Positions 17,386 through 27,280 of a stretch of 64,000 nucleotides of DNA are shown here, one piece after another. Within the stretch, counting starts at the first letter, position 1. Every line of letters starts with the position of its first letter. The notes under the pieces are model-generated. The model saw only the letters and a list, made by a program, of their open reading frames with translations, did not search any database and was not told where the DNA came from. This stretch comes from Deltaproteobacteria bacterium (GTDB lineage: Bacteria > Myxococcota_A > Polyangia > HGW-17): contig JAFGWM010000051.1 of NCBI GenBank assembly GCA_016937155.1, positions 1 through 64,000 on the forward strand, in the 5' to 3' direction. Both the position numbers and the translations under genes were made by a program.

Positions 17386-20304
17386 TCATTCTTCAGATAA
17401 AAATGATTTAAAATTTTCAAGAGTTCTGGTTATCTTTAAAACCTTGTCATTATTTTCCTGATAACGCCTCTCATTTTCCTCAACAACATGAACTGGAGCA
17501 TTTTGCATAAAAGCTTTATTGTTAATTTTTGCAGTTATGCTTTTTAAGTCTTTTTCAGCTTTCAGCAGAGACTTTTCAAGTCGCTTAATCTCATCTTCAA
17601 AATCCACAAGACCTTCAAGTGGAATGAACAGTTCTCCTCCAGAAAGTGGAACCATCGCTCCTTTTGAAGGCCTTTTTGTAACTTCATTCCAGGAAACCGC
17701 CCTTGTCAGATGCCCCAGAGCAAGAGAAATATTTTCACGAATAATTTCGGCATATTCAGGATTATCAAATTTCAAAGATAGAGTTATCTCTGATTTTACT
17801 GGAATTGAGACTTCTCCCCTCACAGTTCTTATCCCGTTTATTAACTCTTTAATATATTCAAGTTTTTTCTCTGACTTTTCATCAACAGGGTAGTTTTTTT
17901 CATTCGGAAAGGATGAAATCATTAGAGCACTATGTTGATTTCCCGGAAGTGTCTGCCACAATTTTTCAGTGATAAACGGCATAAAGGGATGAAGCAATTT
18001 AAATGCCCCATCAAAAACATAAGCGAGTACGCTGAGTCGATCAATTTTGGCGTTTTCACCATTGTTTCCATATAAATCGGACTTGATAAACTCCAGATAC
18101 CAGTCACAAAGTTCATGCCAGATAAATCTATATATGGAGTCCGCTGCATCATTAAGTCGAAACTCTTCCATTGAGGAATTCAGTTGTCTTACCGTTCTTC
18201 CCAATCGTGAAAGTATCCATTTATCTGGAAGTTGAAGATCAACATCATCCAGAGACTTCAACTCGAGGCCCTGTGCATTTCTAAGATAAACACCATGGAA
18301 AGCCTGCCAGATTTTATTGCTGAAAGCTCTGTACCCTGAAACTCTTGCGAGATCCAGTTTTACATCTCTTCCTTGAGCAGCCATAACAGCCAGAGTAAAT
18401 CGCAGTGGGTCAGCTCCATGTGCTTCAATTCCATCGGGATACTTCTTTCTGATTCCATTAAGAATTTTCTTTCTGCGTTCCTCTTTTTCAGATTCCGGTG
18501 GCAATCCCTTTTCAATCTTCTCCAGTAAATCTGCCAGTGAAATCCCATAAATAACATCAAGAGGGTCTATGGTATTTCCCAGACTTTTGGACATTTTCTT
18601 TCCATCTGCATCTCTCACCATTGCATGAAGAAAAACTGTTTTGAAGGGAACCTCATCCATAAAATAAATTCCCATCATCATCATTCTTGCAACCCAGAAG
18701 AAAAGTATATCAAAGCCTGTTTCCATAACAGCATTAGGATAAAATGTTCTGAGAGCATCAGTATCCCCAGGCCACCCTAAAGTTGAAAAAGGCCAGAGTG
18801 CACTTGAAAACCATGTATCCAGAACATCTTCATCCCTGGTTAAAGAATTACTCTGGCAGTGTGGACAACAAACTGGAGTTTCCCGGGAAACTACAGTATG
18901 ACCATTTTCACAATACCACGCAGGAATCTGATGACCCCACCACAACTGTCTGGAAACACACCAGTCTTCAATATTTTCCATCCAGTGATCGTAAACCTTG
19001 TTCCACATGGGGGGAATAATAGTGGTTTCACCTTCTTTGACAGCTCTAATTGCCTTTTCAGCCAAGGGTTTCGTTTTCACATACCACTGCAGAGATAAAA
19101 CCGGCTCTACGACTGTGTCACACCTGCTGCAGTGTCCAACCTCGTGATCATGAGGCTCCACTTTCACAAGAAAATTACCATTTTCAAGATCTTCAGAAAT
19201 TAACTTTCTTGCCTCTGCAACTGTTAAATTACGGTATCTTTCGGGCACTTCATCATTTAGAGTACCATCATCATTTAATATATTAACTACAGGAAGATCA
19301 TTTCTCTTTCCAACTTCAAAGTCATTGAAATCATGTCCGGGAGTTATTTTAACAGCCCCGGTTCCAAAAGAAGGATCCGCATGAATATCCGCAACAACTG
19401 GTATTCTGGTTCCCTTTAGGGGCAGTTCCACAAACGATCCCGCCAGAGATGCCAGCTTTTTAAGTCTTTCAAGTTCAGAAGAGCCAAGGATACTCTGTAT
19501 TCGGTCATATTCCTTCTGGAATTCCTCTCGGACGGAGTCGGAACTCTCATTTATTTTTGTTTTCAATCCAGCTGCAAGCCGTTTCAACTCTTTTTCAGGT
19601 TCCGGGTGCACAGCTACTGCGGTATCACCAAGCAGTGTTTCAGGTCTGGTCGTGGCAATTTCAATGAAGTCTCCGGTTCTTTTTCCGTGTTCGTCCAGAA
19701 TAAAATATTTAAGATGCCAGAAATTTCCTTCATGAGATTCATGCTCAACTTCCAGATTCGATAGGGCTGTCCTACAGGAAGGACACCAGTTTATTAACCT
19801 GTTGTCCCTGTAAAGCAGTCCATCATCGTATAGCCTGACGAAGACCTCAACAACGGCATTGCTAAGACCTTCATCCATTGTGAATCGTTCTCTCTCCCAA
19901 TCCAGAGAAGATCCAAGCCTGCGCAACTGTCCGGTAATCCTGGCACCATACTGTTCCTTCCACTCCCATACTTTCTCAATAAATTTATCACGGCCAATAT
20001 CATGTCTGCTGAGGCCAGAGCGCCTTAGATTTCTCTCTACAACAGCCTGTGTGGCAATACCGGCATGATCAGTTCCAGGAAGCCATAATGCATTATATCC
20101 AGACATTCTCTTCCATCGGATAAGGATGTCCTGAATAGTATTTGTAAGAGCGTGACCCATATGTAAAGCCCCTGTTACATTGGGGGGCGGAATCACTATA
20201 CAGTATGGGGGTTTTTCGGAATTATCCTCAGCCTTAAAGAAACCGGATTCTTCCCACCATTTATATATTTCTTCTTCGAAATCCAGCGGATTATATTCAC
20301 TCAT
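17386..20304 (-). CDS. valS: valyl-tRNA synthetase
   Basis: This class I synthetase charges tRNA-Val. The HIGH motif appears as HMGH at 48-51 after PPPNVTGAL, the CP1 editing domain includes TTRPETLLGDTAVAVHP, and KMSKS lies at 570-574. The VLDTWFSSALWPFSTLGWP block is typical of ValRS, and the C-terminal coiled coil (about 895-970) is present. At 972 aa it is slightly longer than E. coli ValRS. AGGTG lies 6 nt before the ATG. Confidence 0.98.
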   Translation of the reverse strand: MSEYNPLDFEEEIYKWWEESGFFKAEDNSEKPPYCIVIPPPNVTGALHMGHALTNTIQDILIRWKRMSGYNALWLPGTDHAGIATQAVVERNLRRSGLSRHDIGRDKFIEKVWEWKEQYGARITGQLRRLGSSLDWERERFTMDEGLSNAVVEVFVRLYDDGLLYRDNRLINWCPSCRTALSNLEVEHESHEGNFWHLKYFILDEHGKRTGDFIEIATTRPETLLGDTAVAVHPEPEKELKRLAAGLKTKINESSDSVREEFQKEYDRIQSILGSSELERLKKLASLAGSFVELPLKGTRIPVVADIHADPSFGTGAVKITPGHDFNDFEVGKRNDLPVVNILNDDGTLNDEVPERYRNLTVAEARKLISEDLENGNFLVKVEPHDHEVGHCSRCDTVVEPVLSLQWYVKTKPLAEKAIRAVKEGETTIIPPMWNKVYDHWMENIEDWCVSRQLWWGHQIPAWYCENGHTVVSRETPVCCPHCQSNSLTRDEDVLDTWFSSALWPFSTLGWPGDTDALRTFYPNAVMETGFDILFFWVARMMMMGIYFMDEVPFKTVFLHAMVRDADGKKMSKSLGNTIDPLDVIYGISLADLLEKIEKGLPPESEKEERRKKILNGIRKKYPDGIEAHGADPLRFTLAVMAAQGRDVKLDLARVSGYRAFSNKIWQAFHGVYLRNAQGLELKSLDDVDLQLPDKWILSRLGRTVRQLNSSMEEFRLNDAADSIYRFIWHELCDWYLEFIKSDLYGNNGENAKIDRLSVLAYVFDGAFKLLHPFMPFITEKLWQTLPGNQHSALMISSFPNEKNYPVDEKSEKKLEYIKELINGIRTVRGEVSIPVKSEITLSLKFDNPEYAEIIRENISLALGHLTRAVSWNEVTKRPSKGAMVPLSGGELFIPLEGLVDFEDEIKRLEKSLLKAEKDLKSITAKINNKAFMQNAPVHVVEENERRYQENNDKVLKITRTLENFKSFLSEE

Positions 20305-20355
20305 GTTATCACCTCTATAACCAGAGCACTGATTACTTTAATATATCCTTGTTTG

Positions 20356-21951
20356 TCAATGATTTTCCCTGATGAACCCTTGAAATTCTTTTAATCGGGA
20401 GAGACTGAATATTGCAGTCCATCCGGAGGATTTCAAGTCTTTCAGATCACTGCCTGTAAATTCACCATCCAGTAGCAGCACCCTGTTTTTCGGTGGTCTT
20501 TCACTGAGATATAAAGCCATTCCCCTTGCGCATAGTTCCTTTGTTTTATCCCTGTGACCGGCATATGCACTTTTCCAGTAATAAAAAGTATTATCCACCT
20601 TATATCCTGTTATGGTTCCCACTTTACCTGTCTGATCTATAAAAGTGGGAAGTCTGACTTTTTGACCTCGAAAATTTGATAATTCTTCAATTATCCACAA
20701 AAGAGGTTCCAGATGTCTTGATTTCACAGCTTCTTCATTTAGTATTTTTTTAAATATGTCAGACTGTTTTGGGCTTCTTCCAAGAAAATCCAGGCATTCC
20801 ATTGCCTTTTTTGTAAGAGTGTGGAGAATTCCGGGATTTTCAATCAGTTTTTTACCGGAAAAAACATCTGCCAGACGATATAAGCTGCCAGTATCACCTA
20901 AGCCACCAGATTCCTTCAGTAACCATGAATTGCCATAACCATCACCGTGAACTGTTTTTACTATATATCTCAGCCCAAGCCATAAAGAATTTCCTCCGGT
21001 TATTTCTGCTTTTTTGAACATCTCCTCTTCAAGTGAATTCAGGTCAGTGAATCTCCCATTGGAAAATAGTGTAATACCATGTTCTGCAGTATTCAGAATA
21101 AGTTCTATATTTGATGCCCGTTTGATATGCGCTGATAAAATTCCAGAAGCCTGGGCTGTTAACTTTTCAAAAAAGGTTTTCCCCAGAATATCAAATGTGT
21201 TCTTAAATACGTCAATATACTCATCAGCAACATAATCACCAAACAGCCCCTCGGTTTTGAATGGGCCAACCCAACTACTACTGTCTTTCAAAAATACCTG
21301 TTTCCCTGCAAGAGCAGCAAATGTTACTCCACGCCTCACACTACTCGGGGAAAAAGTTGTTACCAGGGCATTTGGGGGATATTTAAATTTTGACAAGGGT
21401 TTCGTTATGCTCAACTGATATTTAATAACTTCGCTCAGATGTTCAAACGCTTTTAATAGTATATTGTCTTTATCCAAAAGATTTTTTTTTAATTCCTCAT
21501 AAAACTTATCAAAACCAGCAAAGCGCATATCATCTGATACAAGGGCTTCAAGATATTGACTTAAATATTTACCATCCTCTATTTCGTCCAGAACAATATT
21601 TGAATCCACAATTGAATCCAGAGCTGATTTCCAGTACATCGAAATAGCACTGCCGAAGAGCAGCCTTATCACTTTCATTGAAGGAAACTTTCTTTTAAAA
21701 ATAAACAGTTCGTGAAGATCACGCCACATTTTCATTTGATTTGCATTCTGAGGACCGGAGTGGGTTACCATTACCAGATATTTGTAATTATTCTGCTCAT
21801 CAAGCACCAGGAAATCAGGATCAAATTTAACTTTCTCTACATGGGGATGCCACAATACAAGATGTCTATTGAAAATATCTTCGAGAACAAGTTTAACAAA
21901 TGCCTCCTGAGATTTATAAATATGCTTACTTTTATCAAAAAATGAAGTCAT
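20356..21951 (-). CDS. hypothetical protein, possible PD-(D/E)XK-like restriction nuclease fold, 531 aa
   Basis: I do not recognise it firmly. Residues about 40-90 read VKFDPDFLVLDEQ, then YKYLVMVTHSGPQNANQMKMW: an acidic strand followed by a strand ending in TxS, then a helix rich in Asn/Lys, as in some divergent type II restriction enzymes where a V-T-x-S segment replaces the usual E-x-K. The remaining about 400 residues have no known motif, and there is no signal peptide. No DNA methyltransferase is encoded nearby. It sits between coaE and valS on the same strand. The nuclease idea is weak inference. Confidence 0.7.
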   Translation of the reverse strand: MTSFFDKSKHIYKSQEAFVKLVLEDIFNRHLVLWHPHVEKVKFDPDFLVLDEQNNYKYLVMVTHSGPQNANQMKMWRDLHELFIFKRKFPSMKVIRLLFGSAISMYWKSALDSIVDSNIVLDEIEDGKYLSQYLEALVSDDMRFAGFDKFYEELKKNLLDKDNILLKAFEHLSEVIKYQLSITKPLSKFKYPPNALVTTFSPSSVRRGVTFAALAGKQVFLKDSSSWVGPFKTEGLFGDYVADEYIDVFKNTFDILGKTFFEKLTAQASGILSAHIKRASNIELILNTAEHGITLFSNGRFTDLNSLEEEMFKKAEITGGNSLWLGLRYIVKTVHGDGYGNSWLLKESGGLGDTGSLYRLADVFSGKKLIENPGILHTLTKKAMECLDFLGRSPKQSDIFKKILNEEAVKSRHLEPLLWIIEELSNFRGQKVRLPTFIDQTGKVGTITGYKVDNTFYYWKSAYAGHRDKTKELCARGMALYLSERPPKNRVLLLDGEFTGSDLKDLKSSGWTAIFSLSRLKEFQGFIRENH

Positions 21952-21982
21952 TGAAACTATAAATAAAATATTGCTAAGGAAG

Positions 21983-22633
21983 TCAGTACAGTTTCTTCAC
22001 ATTTCCACTGATAATATCAGTGTACAGATTAAGAACCTTTTCATAAAGGACCTTTTCATCCATATCGTTCTCAATAATTACATCACCCTGACTGATAAGC
22101 CAGTCCTCTTTTGCCTGATTTCTTAACCTTGCATTAAATGAGTCCTCATCAAGGCCATCCCTTTTATTCACTCTTTGCATCCTCAGTTCAGTTGGGCAAA
22201 TAACCACCACATTCAAGTCTGTAAACTGGTGCTGTCCTGTCTGAAAAAGTAATGGCACCTCATAAACAGCAGGATATTCAGCAGTTTCAAGTCTTTTAAG
22301 CGCTTCATTTTGCAATACAGGATGAACAATAGACTCAAGTTTTTTTAATTTTTCAGGATCAGAAAAAACAATCTGACCAAGCATTTTTCGGTGTAATGTA
22401 CCATCCGGATATAGAATTTTATTACCGAATACACTTGTTATCTGCTTTAAAAGATTTGACCCCGGAACCATTATCTCTCTGGAGAGTTCATCAGAATCAA
22501 GACGAAAACAGCCAAGTTTTTCAAGTATTCTCCCTACACTGCTTTTTCCACTCCCTATACATCCGGTAAGGCCGATAATTCTTATGGGAGCAGTTTTCTT
22601 TTTATCCTTGTAACACTCTTTTTCAGAAGCCAT
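21983..22633 (-). CDS. coaE: dephospho-CoA kinase
   Basis: This enzyme phosphorylates dephospho-CoA, the final step of coenzyme A synthesis. P-loop LTGCIGSGKSSV lies near residues 21-32, followed by FRLDSDELSREI, the LESIVHP helix and the VPLLFQTG lid region, all typical of CoaE. The length of 216 aa is normal. The ATG at 22633 has only a weak GGG upstream and lies inside the 3' end of the S26-like gene (52-nt overlap), so coaE appears coupled to the peptide locus upstream. Confidence 0.95.
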   Translation of the reverse strand: MASEKECYKDKKKTAPIRIIGLTGCIGSGKSSVGRILEKLGCFRLDSDELSREIMVPGSNLLKQITSVFGNKILYPDGTLHRKMLGQIVFSDPEKLKKLESIVHPVLQNEALKRLETAEYPAVYEVPLLFQTGQHQFTDLNVVVICPTELRMQRVNKRDGLDEDSFNARLRNQAKEDWLISQGDVIIENDMDEKVLYEKVLNLYTDIISGNVKKLY

Positions 22634-22935
22634 TTTGTTACCCGTAAAATATTTTCATAAGGGTCAATCCGCTCACTGACTATGGGTAATTCAACCCTGC
22701 CTGCTATGTCAGCAACTGAAATCAGAGTAACAATGCCTGAAGCATCACCTTTTTCAAGAAAAAAACCTGTGAAAGGAATCACTGCATAAAGTCTGTGAAC
22801 ACAATATCCTTCACGAAGAAAAACCACCACATCCCCCGGATAATAATTTTCTGAAGGAATCACTCCCGCAATATCCCCTGTTTTTAAAACCGGAAACATA
22901 GAATCAGAGTTAACTCTGTAGAATTTAAACTGCAT
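22582..22935 (-). CDS. S24/S26-family (SipW-like) peptidase of the peptide locus
   Basis: This short (117 aa) S26-type fold has the nucleophile region RVNSDSMFPVLKTGD (catalytic-type Ser in SDSMFP), GDVVVFLREG, and VHRL, where signal peptidase I would have its general-base Lys. A His in this place resembles SipW-type peptidases. No membrane anchor is obvious. The ATG at 22935 shares its A with the TGA of the 49-aa peptide gene (TGATG), so translation is coupled; a longer ATG at 22977 would lie wholly inside the peptide gene and is rejected. It may remove the leader of the adjacent peptide (inference from context). Confidence 0.82.
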   Translation of the reverse strand: MQFKFYRVNSDSMFPVLKTGDIAGVIPSENYYPGDVVVFLREGYCVHRLYAVIPFTGFFLEKGDASGIVTLISVADIAGRVELPIVSERIDPYENILRVTKWLLKKSVTRIKRKLLP

Positions 22936-23084
22936 CAGGTTGATGAAAGTGGAACATACCTCGGGGGTCGTCCACATTCACCTGCAACAGCCATCGTACA
23001 ACCACCAAACGCATCTCTGGTTATTATTTTTTCAGATTTTAACTGAGGTTTCACATATTTCTTTTTAGTCTTTACTTCAGACAT
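22935..23084 (-). CDS. putative RiPP precursor peptide with YxxPxL leader motif, 49 aa
   Basis: ATG is preceded by GGGAG at 6 nt, which overlaps the stop of the FG-GAP lipoprotein gene. The N-terminal part is basic and contains Y10-V-K-P13-Q-L15, the YxxPxL pattern that PqqD-like recognition domains bind in lasso precursors. A Gly-Gly (27-28) precedes the C-terminal segment with C29, C37 and PPRYVPLSST. Its stop overlaps the start of the S26-like peptidase. PqqD, radical SAM and HprK-like genes lie upstream on the same strand. This is strong evidence for a precursor; the modification is unknown. Confidence 0.78.
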   Translation of the reverse strand: MSEVKTKKKYVKPQLKSEKIITRDAFGGCTMAVAGECGRPPRYVPLSST

Positions 23085-23094
23085 TTTACACTCC

Positions 23095-26000
23095 CTAATA
23101 AATAACAGTTACTCTACCCTTAAGAGGATTATCTCCCGGTCCACCATAGAAACTGTCCCAACCCGGATCTCCAACACCCAGATCACTGTATCCATCTCCA
23201 TCAATATCCCCAAGCCACCTTACATTATATCCCCAGTATCCATAATTCGGTGGAAGAAACCAGAATGTTGCTTCTTCATAAGTGGCCCATGATGATGAAG
23301 GAATAAATCCGCCGTCGCCATACCATACAAAAGCACTTCCGTGATATGATCCAAAATGTTGTGTTCCTACAAGCAAATCAGGAATTCCATCTGCGTTGAA
23401 ATCACCAAGAGGAGTGTTCACTGTCTGAACACTGGTACCAATTGATCTGCCAAAGTTATCATCTGTGCTCAATGGCCACTCACTTCTAAGCTTCATTGAA
23501 GAATCGTTTGAGGTCAGGTTTCCGATGGAACCAGTTCCGAAAAATACAAATACTGCGCCTTCCCTGTAGTTGGAAGATTCAGGCAGGTTATATTTATTAT
23601 CAGAAACAGCGTAATCCATCATACCATCATCATTAAAATCACCAAGGCCAGCAACTGCCCAGCCGAAACATTCTGTACCGCTTACATTAACAGTATCCTG
23701 AGATATTATCCCCAGTCTTGTACCATCATATGTCACCACATCGATGTCTTCAAATGAGCCACCACTTACTATGTACACTTTTCCTTCCTGGTATCCGAGA
23801 TAAATATTACAGCCAGGTGCACCAATTATGAAATCATCGTATCCATCGCCATTGATATCACCAAGTGCACTTAAACTTTCCCCCAGATTCTCATACTGAG
23901 CCTGAGCCGTATCGGCATTATTGATATCGGCACTTCCCTGAACTGCCATATCCATATCAGCAGGAGCATATAGTTTAGTTGGATTTGCAGTGCCATTTTT
24001 AAAGGGAATACTTCTGCTGCCAAGGACATATACAGCACCTGATGGCATTGCACCTGGAGCACTTATTGCTAAATCACCCCATGAATCACCGTTAAAATCA
24101 CCAATCGGAGCAACTCTGTGACCCAATTCTTCTGCATATCCCAGACTCCAGAAATCAGCATAACTGGAATCTGATCTTTCATAGCGGATAACAGCATCCA
24201 TACCGTTAGCTGAACCATCAGCTGTGTGGAAGTCCGAAGATGTCCATGATGGACGCCCTTTCAGAATATAAACTGCACCTGGGATATTACCGGTGTTTTC
24301 ATCATCCTGATAATCCCATAATGCGCCGATTGCGATATCCTCACAGGTTGAACTGTCATCAGTAGAATCACTATGCCTTGTGAAATTACCGATACCGGCA
24401 ACACTCAAACCGAAATAAGCCCATGATGTATTAACCAGAGAAGCCGGGGTATCATAAGTGATAGTAACATCCGGAGTAGCATTGAATCCACCCGTCTCCT
24501 GAGCAAAGAAAATATAAACGAGACCATCACCATTGCAGAAACCACCAGTTCCATAGGGCATTCCAGGAGCATCGCCAAAACATGCGGGATCCTCATACCC
24601 ATTGGGAGCACCAACGATGAGGTCTTTTTTCCCATCACAGTTCATATCTGCACTTGAAATAGCACTTCCAAACTGAGTGTAATCAGTAATTCCTTCGACA
24701 GTATTGTAGTTGGGATAAACCGAACCTGTCCAAGATGTATCAGTGCAGTCACTTGTATTTCCAGCCATATCAACCGGCTTGGTACCAATACAGTATCCCG
24801 GACTTGGAACAAACGGAGTGAATGTGTAGTTCTTTGAATCTCCTGGATCCCCTCCGCCATCCAGAGAATAACTCCCCGGCGCCTCATCAAGTGTACCCCA
24901 TCCACCTGAGAAAATACCGTTTGAATCAGCAAGGCAACCTGCTTCGTCGTAGTTTGCTGTATATCTGACATCAGTATCAGAAAGAACTTCATCACCTGCA
25001 GTACCAGGAAGTGACCAAGAACATTCAATATCAACCTCATGATAGTTAGTTACGCTGCATTCAAGGTCTCCTGCACAAAGTGGAGGAACAGTATCTACGT
25101 ATACATAATGTACCTGACTGATATCTTCAAATGAGCCTTCATCGGTATAGCATGCAGGTTTTAGCGCTACTGTACCATCAGGTATTGTACAAGGCAGAGT
25201 AGGAGTATCTGATGACACAGAAGAATTACGGCATATTTCGCTGTATGTTCCGCTACCATCATCAGCTAGAACTGCTATCTCGTTGACAAAGCCACTATCA
25301 GTGCTCAGATGGAAGACACTCTGGTGATCATCAGTATCCCAATCGTTGTCTGTTGAACGATTCAGGGTATCAATACCAACAGGTGTCCCTGAAACAAATT
25401 CAGTTCCGTCTACCCACTCCATGGAGCAGGGAATTTCTCCAAGACAGCAGCTTTCACCGGTGTTTACATAATCAGAAAGAGTTTCGCCATTATAATCAAG
25501 AGAAATGGAAACGCTGACAGATGACTGACAAATACCAGTCACAGGCAGTGTAATTACAGCTTCAACCTCACCGTTTACACTCACTTCCTCATTTGTCTGA
25601 AGGTTTCCATCCACATAAAAATCAACACCAGTTCCTGAGGCAACATCAACACAGTGAACAGTTACAACACGCTGAAGGCCCAACTGATTTGGAACAAGAT
25701 CATCATCGGGACATGAGTACTGAGCATTCTGTGAAATACCGTTTATAATGTTGCACTCGGGTATCCCCGCTGTGGAAAGCCTGATTTCTGTGGTTTCACT
25801 CTGGCAGTCAGGAACCACAGCTGTCATACCAAGAATTCCTGCTCCTGAAAAAATAGTATATCCGGTAAATGTAGCTGTATGATTTTCAAGCACTGCATAT
25901 GCATTCTGAAGACCACCTGTTAATGTGACCTGCGTACCGTCCGCAGGAACACAGTCATAACCTTCTGTGGCAACTTCCACGACAACATCAATCTGAAAGC

Positions 26001-26214
26001 CCGCTGTTTCAGCATCCTGATCATCATCTCCAACAGTGAGAAGGCTGACATCTTCAAGGGGAACACCATTTATTGAAACAATGGACACACCGCAGGCACA
26101 GTTATTTGTGTTGTTGGTGGTATTGTTAGTGTTATTATTGTTATTTTCATCATCATCACATGATGATAACGCAAAAAAAGGAACCAATAATGCCAAAATC
26201 AGGAACTTCTTCAT
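23095..26214 (-). CDS. large Cys-rich FG-GAP (integrin-alpha-like) repeat lipoprotein, 1039 aa
   Basis: The signal peptide ends in lipobox ALSSC (C19). A short Asp/Asn/Thr linker follows to about residue 38. Residues 40-500 are Cys-rich beta domains (many paired Cys). From about 505 on there are seven FG-GAP-like repeats with calcium loops such as GDFNGDSWGDLAISAPG, GDINGDGYDDFIIGAPG and GDIDGDGYSDLGVGDPG, which should fold as a beta-propeller on the cell surface. GGAGG precedes the ATG. It lies between the radical SAM gene (38 nt) and the precursor peptide (10 nt), an unusual place for such a protein. Confidence 0.9.
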   Translation of the reverse strand: MKKFLILALLVPFFALSSCDDDENNNNNTNNTTNNTNNCACGVSIVSINGVPLEDVSLLTVGDDDQDAETAGFQIDVVVEVATEGYDCVPADGTQVTLTGGLQNAYAVLENHTATFTGYTIFSGAGILGMTAVVPDCQSETTEIRLSTAGIPECNIINGISQNAQYSCPDDDLVPNQLGLQRVVTVHCVDVASGTGVDFYVDGNLQTNEEVSVNGEVEAVITLPVTGICQSSVSVSISLDYNGETLSDYVNTGESCCLGEIPCSMEWVDGTEFVSGTPVGIDTLNRSTDNDWDTDDHQSVFHLSTDSGFVNEIAVLADDGSGTYSEICRNSSVSSDTPTLPCTIPDGTVALKPACYTDEGSFEDISQVHYVYVDTVPPLCAGDLECSVTNYHEVDIECSWSLPGTAGDEVLSDTDVRYTANYDEAGCLADSNGIFSGGWGTLDEAPGSYSLDGGGDPGDSKNYTFTPFVPSPGYCIGTKPVDMAGNTSDCTDTSWTGSVYPNYNTVEGITDYTQFGSAISSADMNCDGKKDLIVGAPNGYEDPACFGDAPGMPYGTGGFCNGDGLVYIFFAQETGGFNATPDVTITYDTPASLVNTSWAYFGLSVAGIGNFTRHSDSTDDSSTCEDIAIGALWDYQDDENTGNIPGAVYILKGRPSWTSSDFHTADGSANGMDAVIRYERSDSSYADFWSLGYAEELGHRVAPIGDFNGDSWGDLAISAPGAMPSGAVYVLGSRSIPFKNGTANPTKLYAPADMDMAVQGSADINNADTAQAQYENLGESLSALGDINGDGYDDFIIGAPGCNIYLGYQEGKVYIVSGGSFEDIDVVTYDGTRLGIISQDTVNVSGTECFGWAVAGLGDFNDDGMMDYAVSDNKYNLPESSNYREGAVFVFFGTGSIGNLTSNDSSMKLRSEWPLSTDDNFGRSIGTSVQTVNTPLGDFNADGIPDLLVGTQHFGSYHGSAFVWYGDGGFIPSSSWATYEEATFWFLPPNYGYWGYNVRWLGDIDGDGYSDLGVGDPGWDSFYGGPGDNPLKGRVTVIY

Positions 26215-26252
26215 AAGATACCTCCGGTTTTTTTTAACTAAATTAGTTTAGA

Positions 26253-27275
26253 TCACTTTCCTTCAGAGTAAACTAAAAATTTATTTTTTATTGCAGCAAT
26301 CCTACAATTTTCAGGATTCACCACATTTCCCTGCCCGAGATCATAACGAACAGTCCCGGGACACCGGCTGCAAAAATTGTAAAGATTACATGTCCTGCAT
26401 TTTTCCGGTAAAATATTACTTTCTCTGAATTCGGCCAGTTTCTTACTTTCTAAAATGGTTTTTAAATTTTCTGATAAAATATTTCCAAGTTTCTGTTGAA
26501 AAACAAGGCAGGGAAAAACATCACCTGAAGTATTAACAGCTAGGGATGAAACTCCAGCGCCACAAGCTGCAGTACTGTTCACCTTACAGTCACTGCTCAC
26601 ATTCAATTCCTTGAAATACATGGGACCTGCAACAGCCAGTATCTTCATAAGAAAATTTTCATCAGGACGGTAGATCAGATGAGCACCGTCGCCATTCTCA
26701 GAAGTACTTATCACATCAGTGAGGTTCCACGGGATTTCCTCTTTTTCAAGAAAAGAAATAACATTCCAGGGTTCATTTTCAGGAGTTTCCAGCGCGCTTA
26801 CAGTTACACTAACTTCTCCTCCCAGATCGCGAATACGCAAAATATTTTTCATTACTCTTGAAAATGATTCTGGAACACCCGTGATAAACTCTGATGTTTT
26901 GTCATCACTTCCATATATACTTATTTGAAATCTAAGGGCATTATGAGAGATAAGTGTTTCAGGGAGTTCAAGGTTAAAGCCATTTGTCAGAATTGTCAGA
27001 AAAAATCCTTTTTTAACAACTTCTTCAGTAAATGGAATGATATTATAGTGTGAAAAAGGTTCACCACCATTGAAACTTATACTTGTCGCCCCTGCATCCT
27101 CTGCCTGCTTAATTATTCTGAAAAAAACAGGTTCAGAAATGTATGCAGGACTTTTGGTTTTATAACAGTGCAGACAGTTAAACGGGCAGTCTCTGGTAAT
27201 TTCTATGGAAACACTGTTTATTTTTCCCTCTCTGGAGCTTTTGCTCAGAAGGTAATCCCACAGTTTTCCCTCCAT
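26253..27275 (-). CDS. radical SAM / SPASM domain peptide-modifying enzyme
   Basis: The radical SAM cluster motif is C30-x3-C34-x2-C37 in TRDCPFNCLHC, followed by GGEP (SFNGGEPFSHY). The C-terminal SPASM region has Cys residues that bind auxiliary Fe-S clusters: CGAGVSSLAV, DVFPC, then CRTCNLYNFCSRCPG. SPASM enzymes next to a PqqD-like protein usually modify ribosomal peptides. An ATG at 27275 with GAGGAG 8 nt upstream is preferred over an in-frame GTG at 27284 that overlaps the PqqD stop (340 aa). The product chemistry (thioether, C-C link or other) cannot be told. Confidence 0.92.
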   Translation of the reverse strand: MEGKLWDYLLSKSSREGKINSVSIEITRDCPFNCLHCYKTKSPAYISEPVFFRIIKQAEDAGATSISFNGGEPFSHYNIIPFTEEVVKKGFFLTILTNGFNLELPETLISHNALRFQISIYGSDDKTSEFITGVPESFSRVMKNILRIRDLGGEVSVTVSALETPENEPWNVISFLEKEEIPWNLTDVISTSENGDGAHLIYRPDENFLMKILAVAGPMYFKELNVSSDCKVNSTAACGAGVSSLAVNTSGDVFPCLVFQQKLGNILSENLKTILESKKLAEFRESNILPEKCRTCNLYNFCSRCPGTVRYDLGQGNVVNPENCRIAAIKNKFLVYSEGK

Positions 27276-27280
27276 CAGTG

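Noticed and set aside
22582-22977. Longer form of the S26-like peptidase starting at ATG 22977
   Set aside because: The extra 14 residues lie within the 49-aa peptide gene and do not resemble the family; the TGATG overlap at 22935 is a better start.
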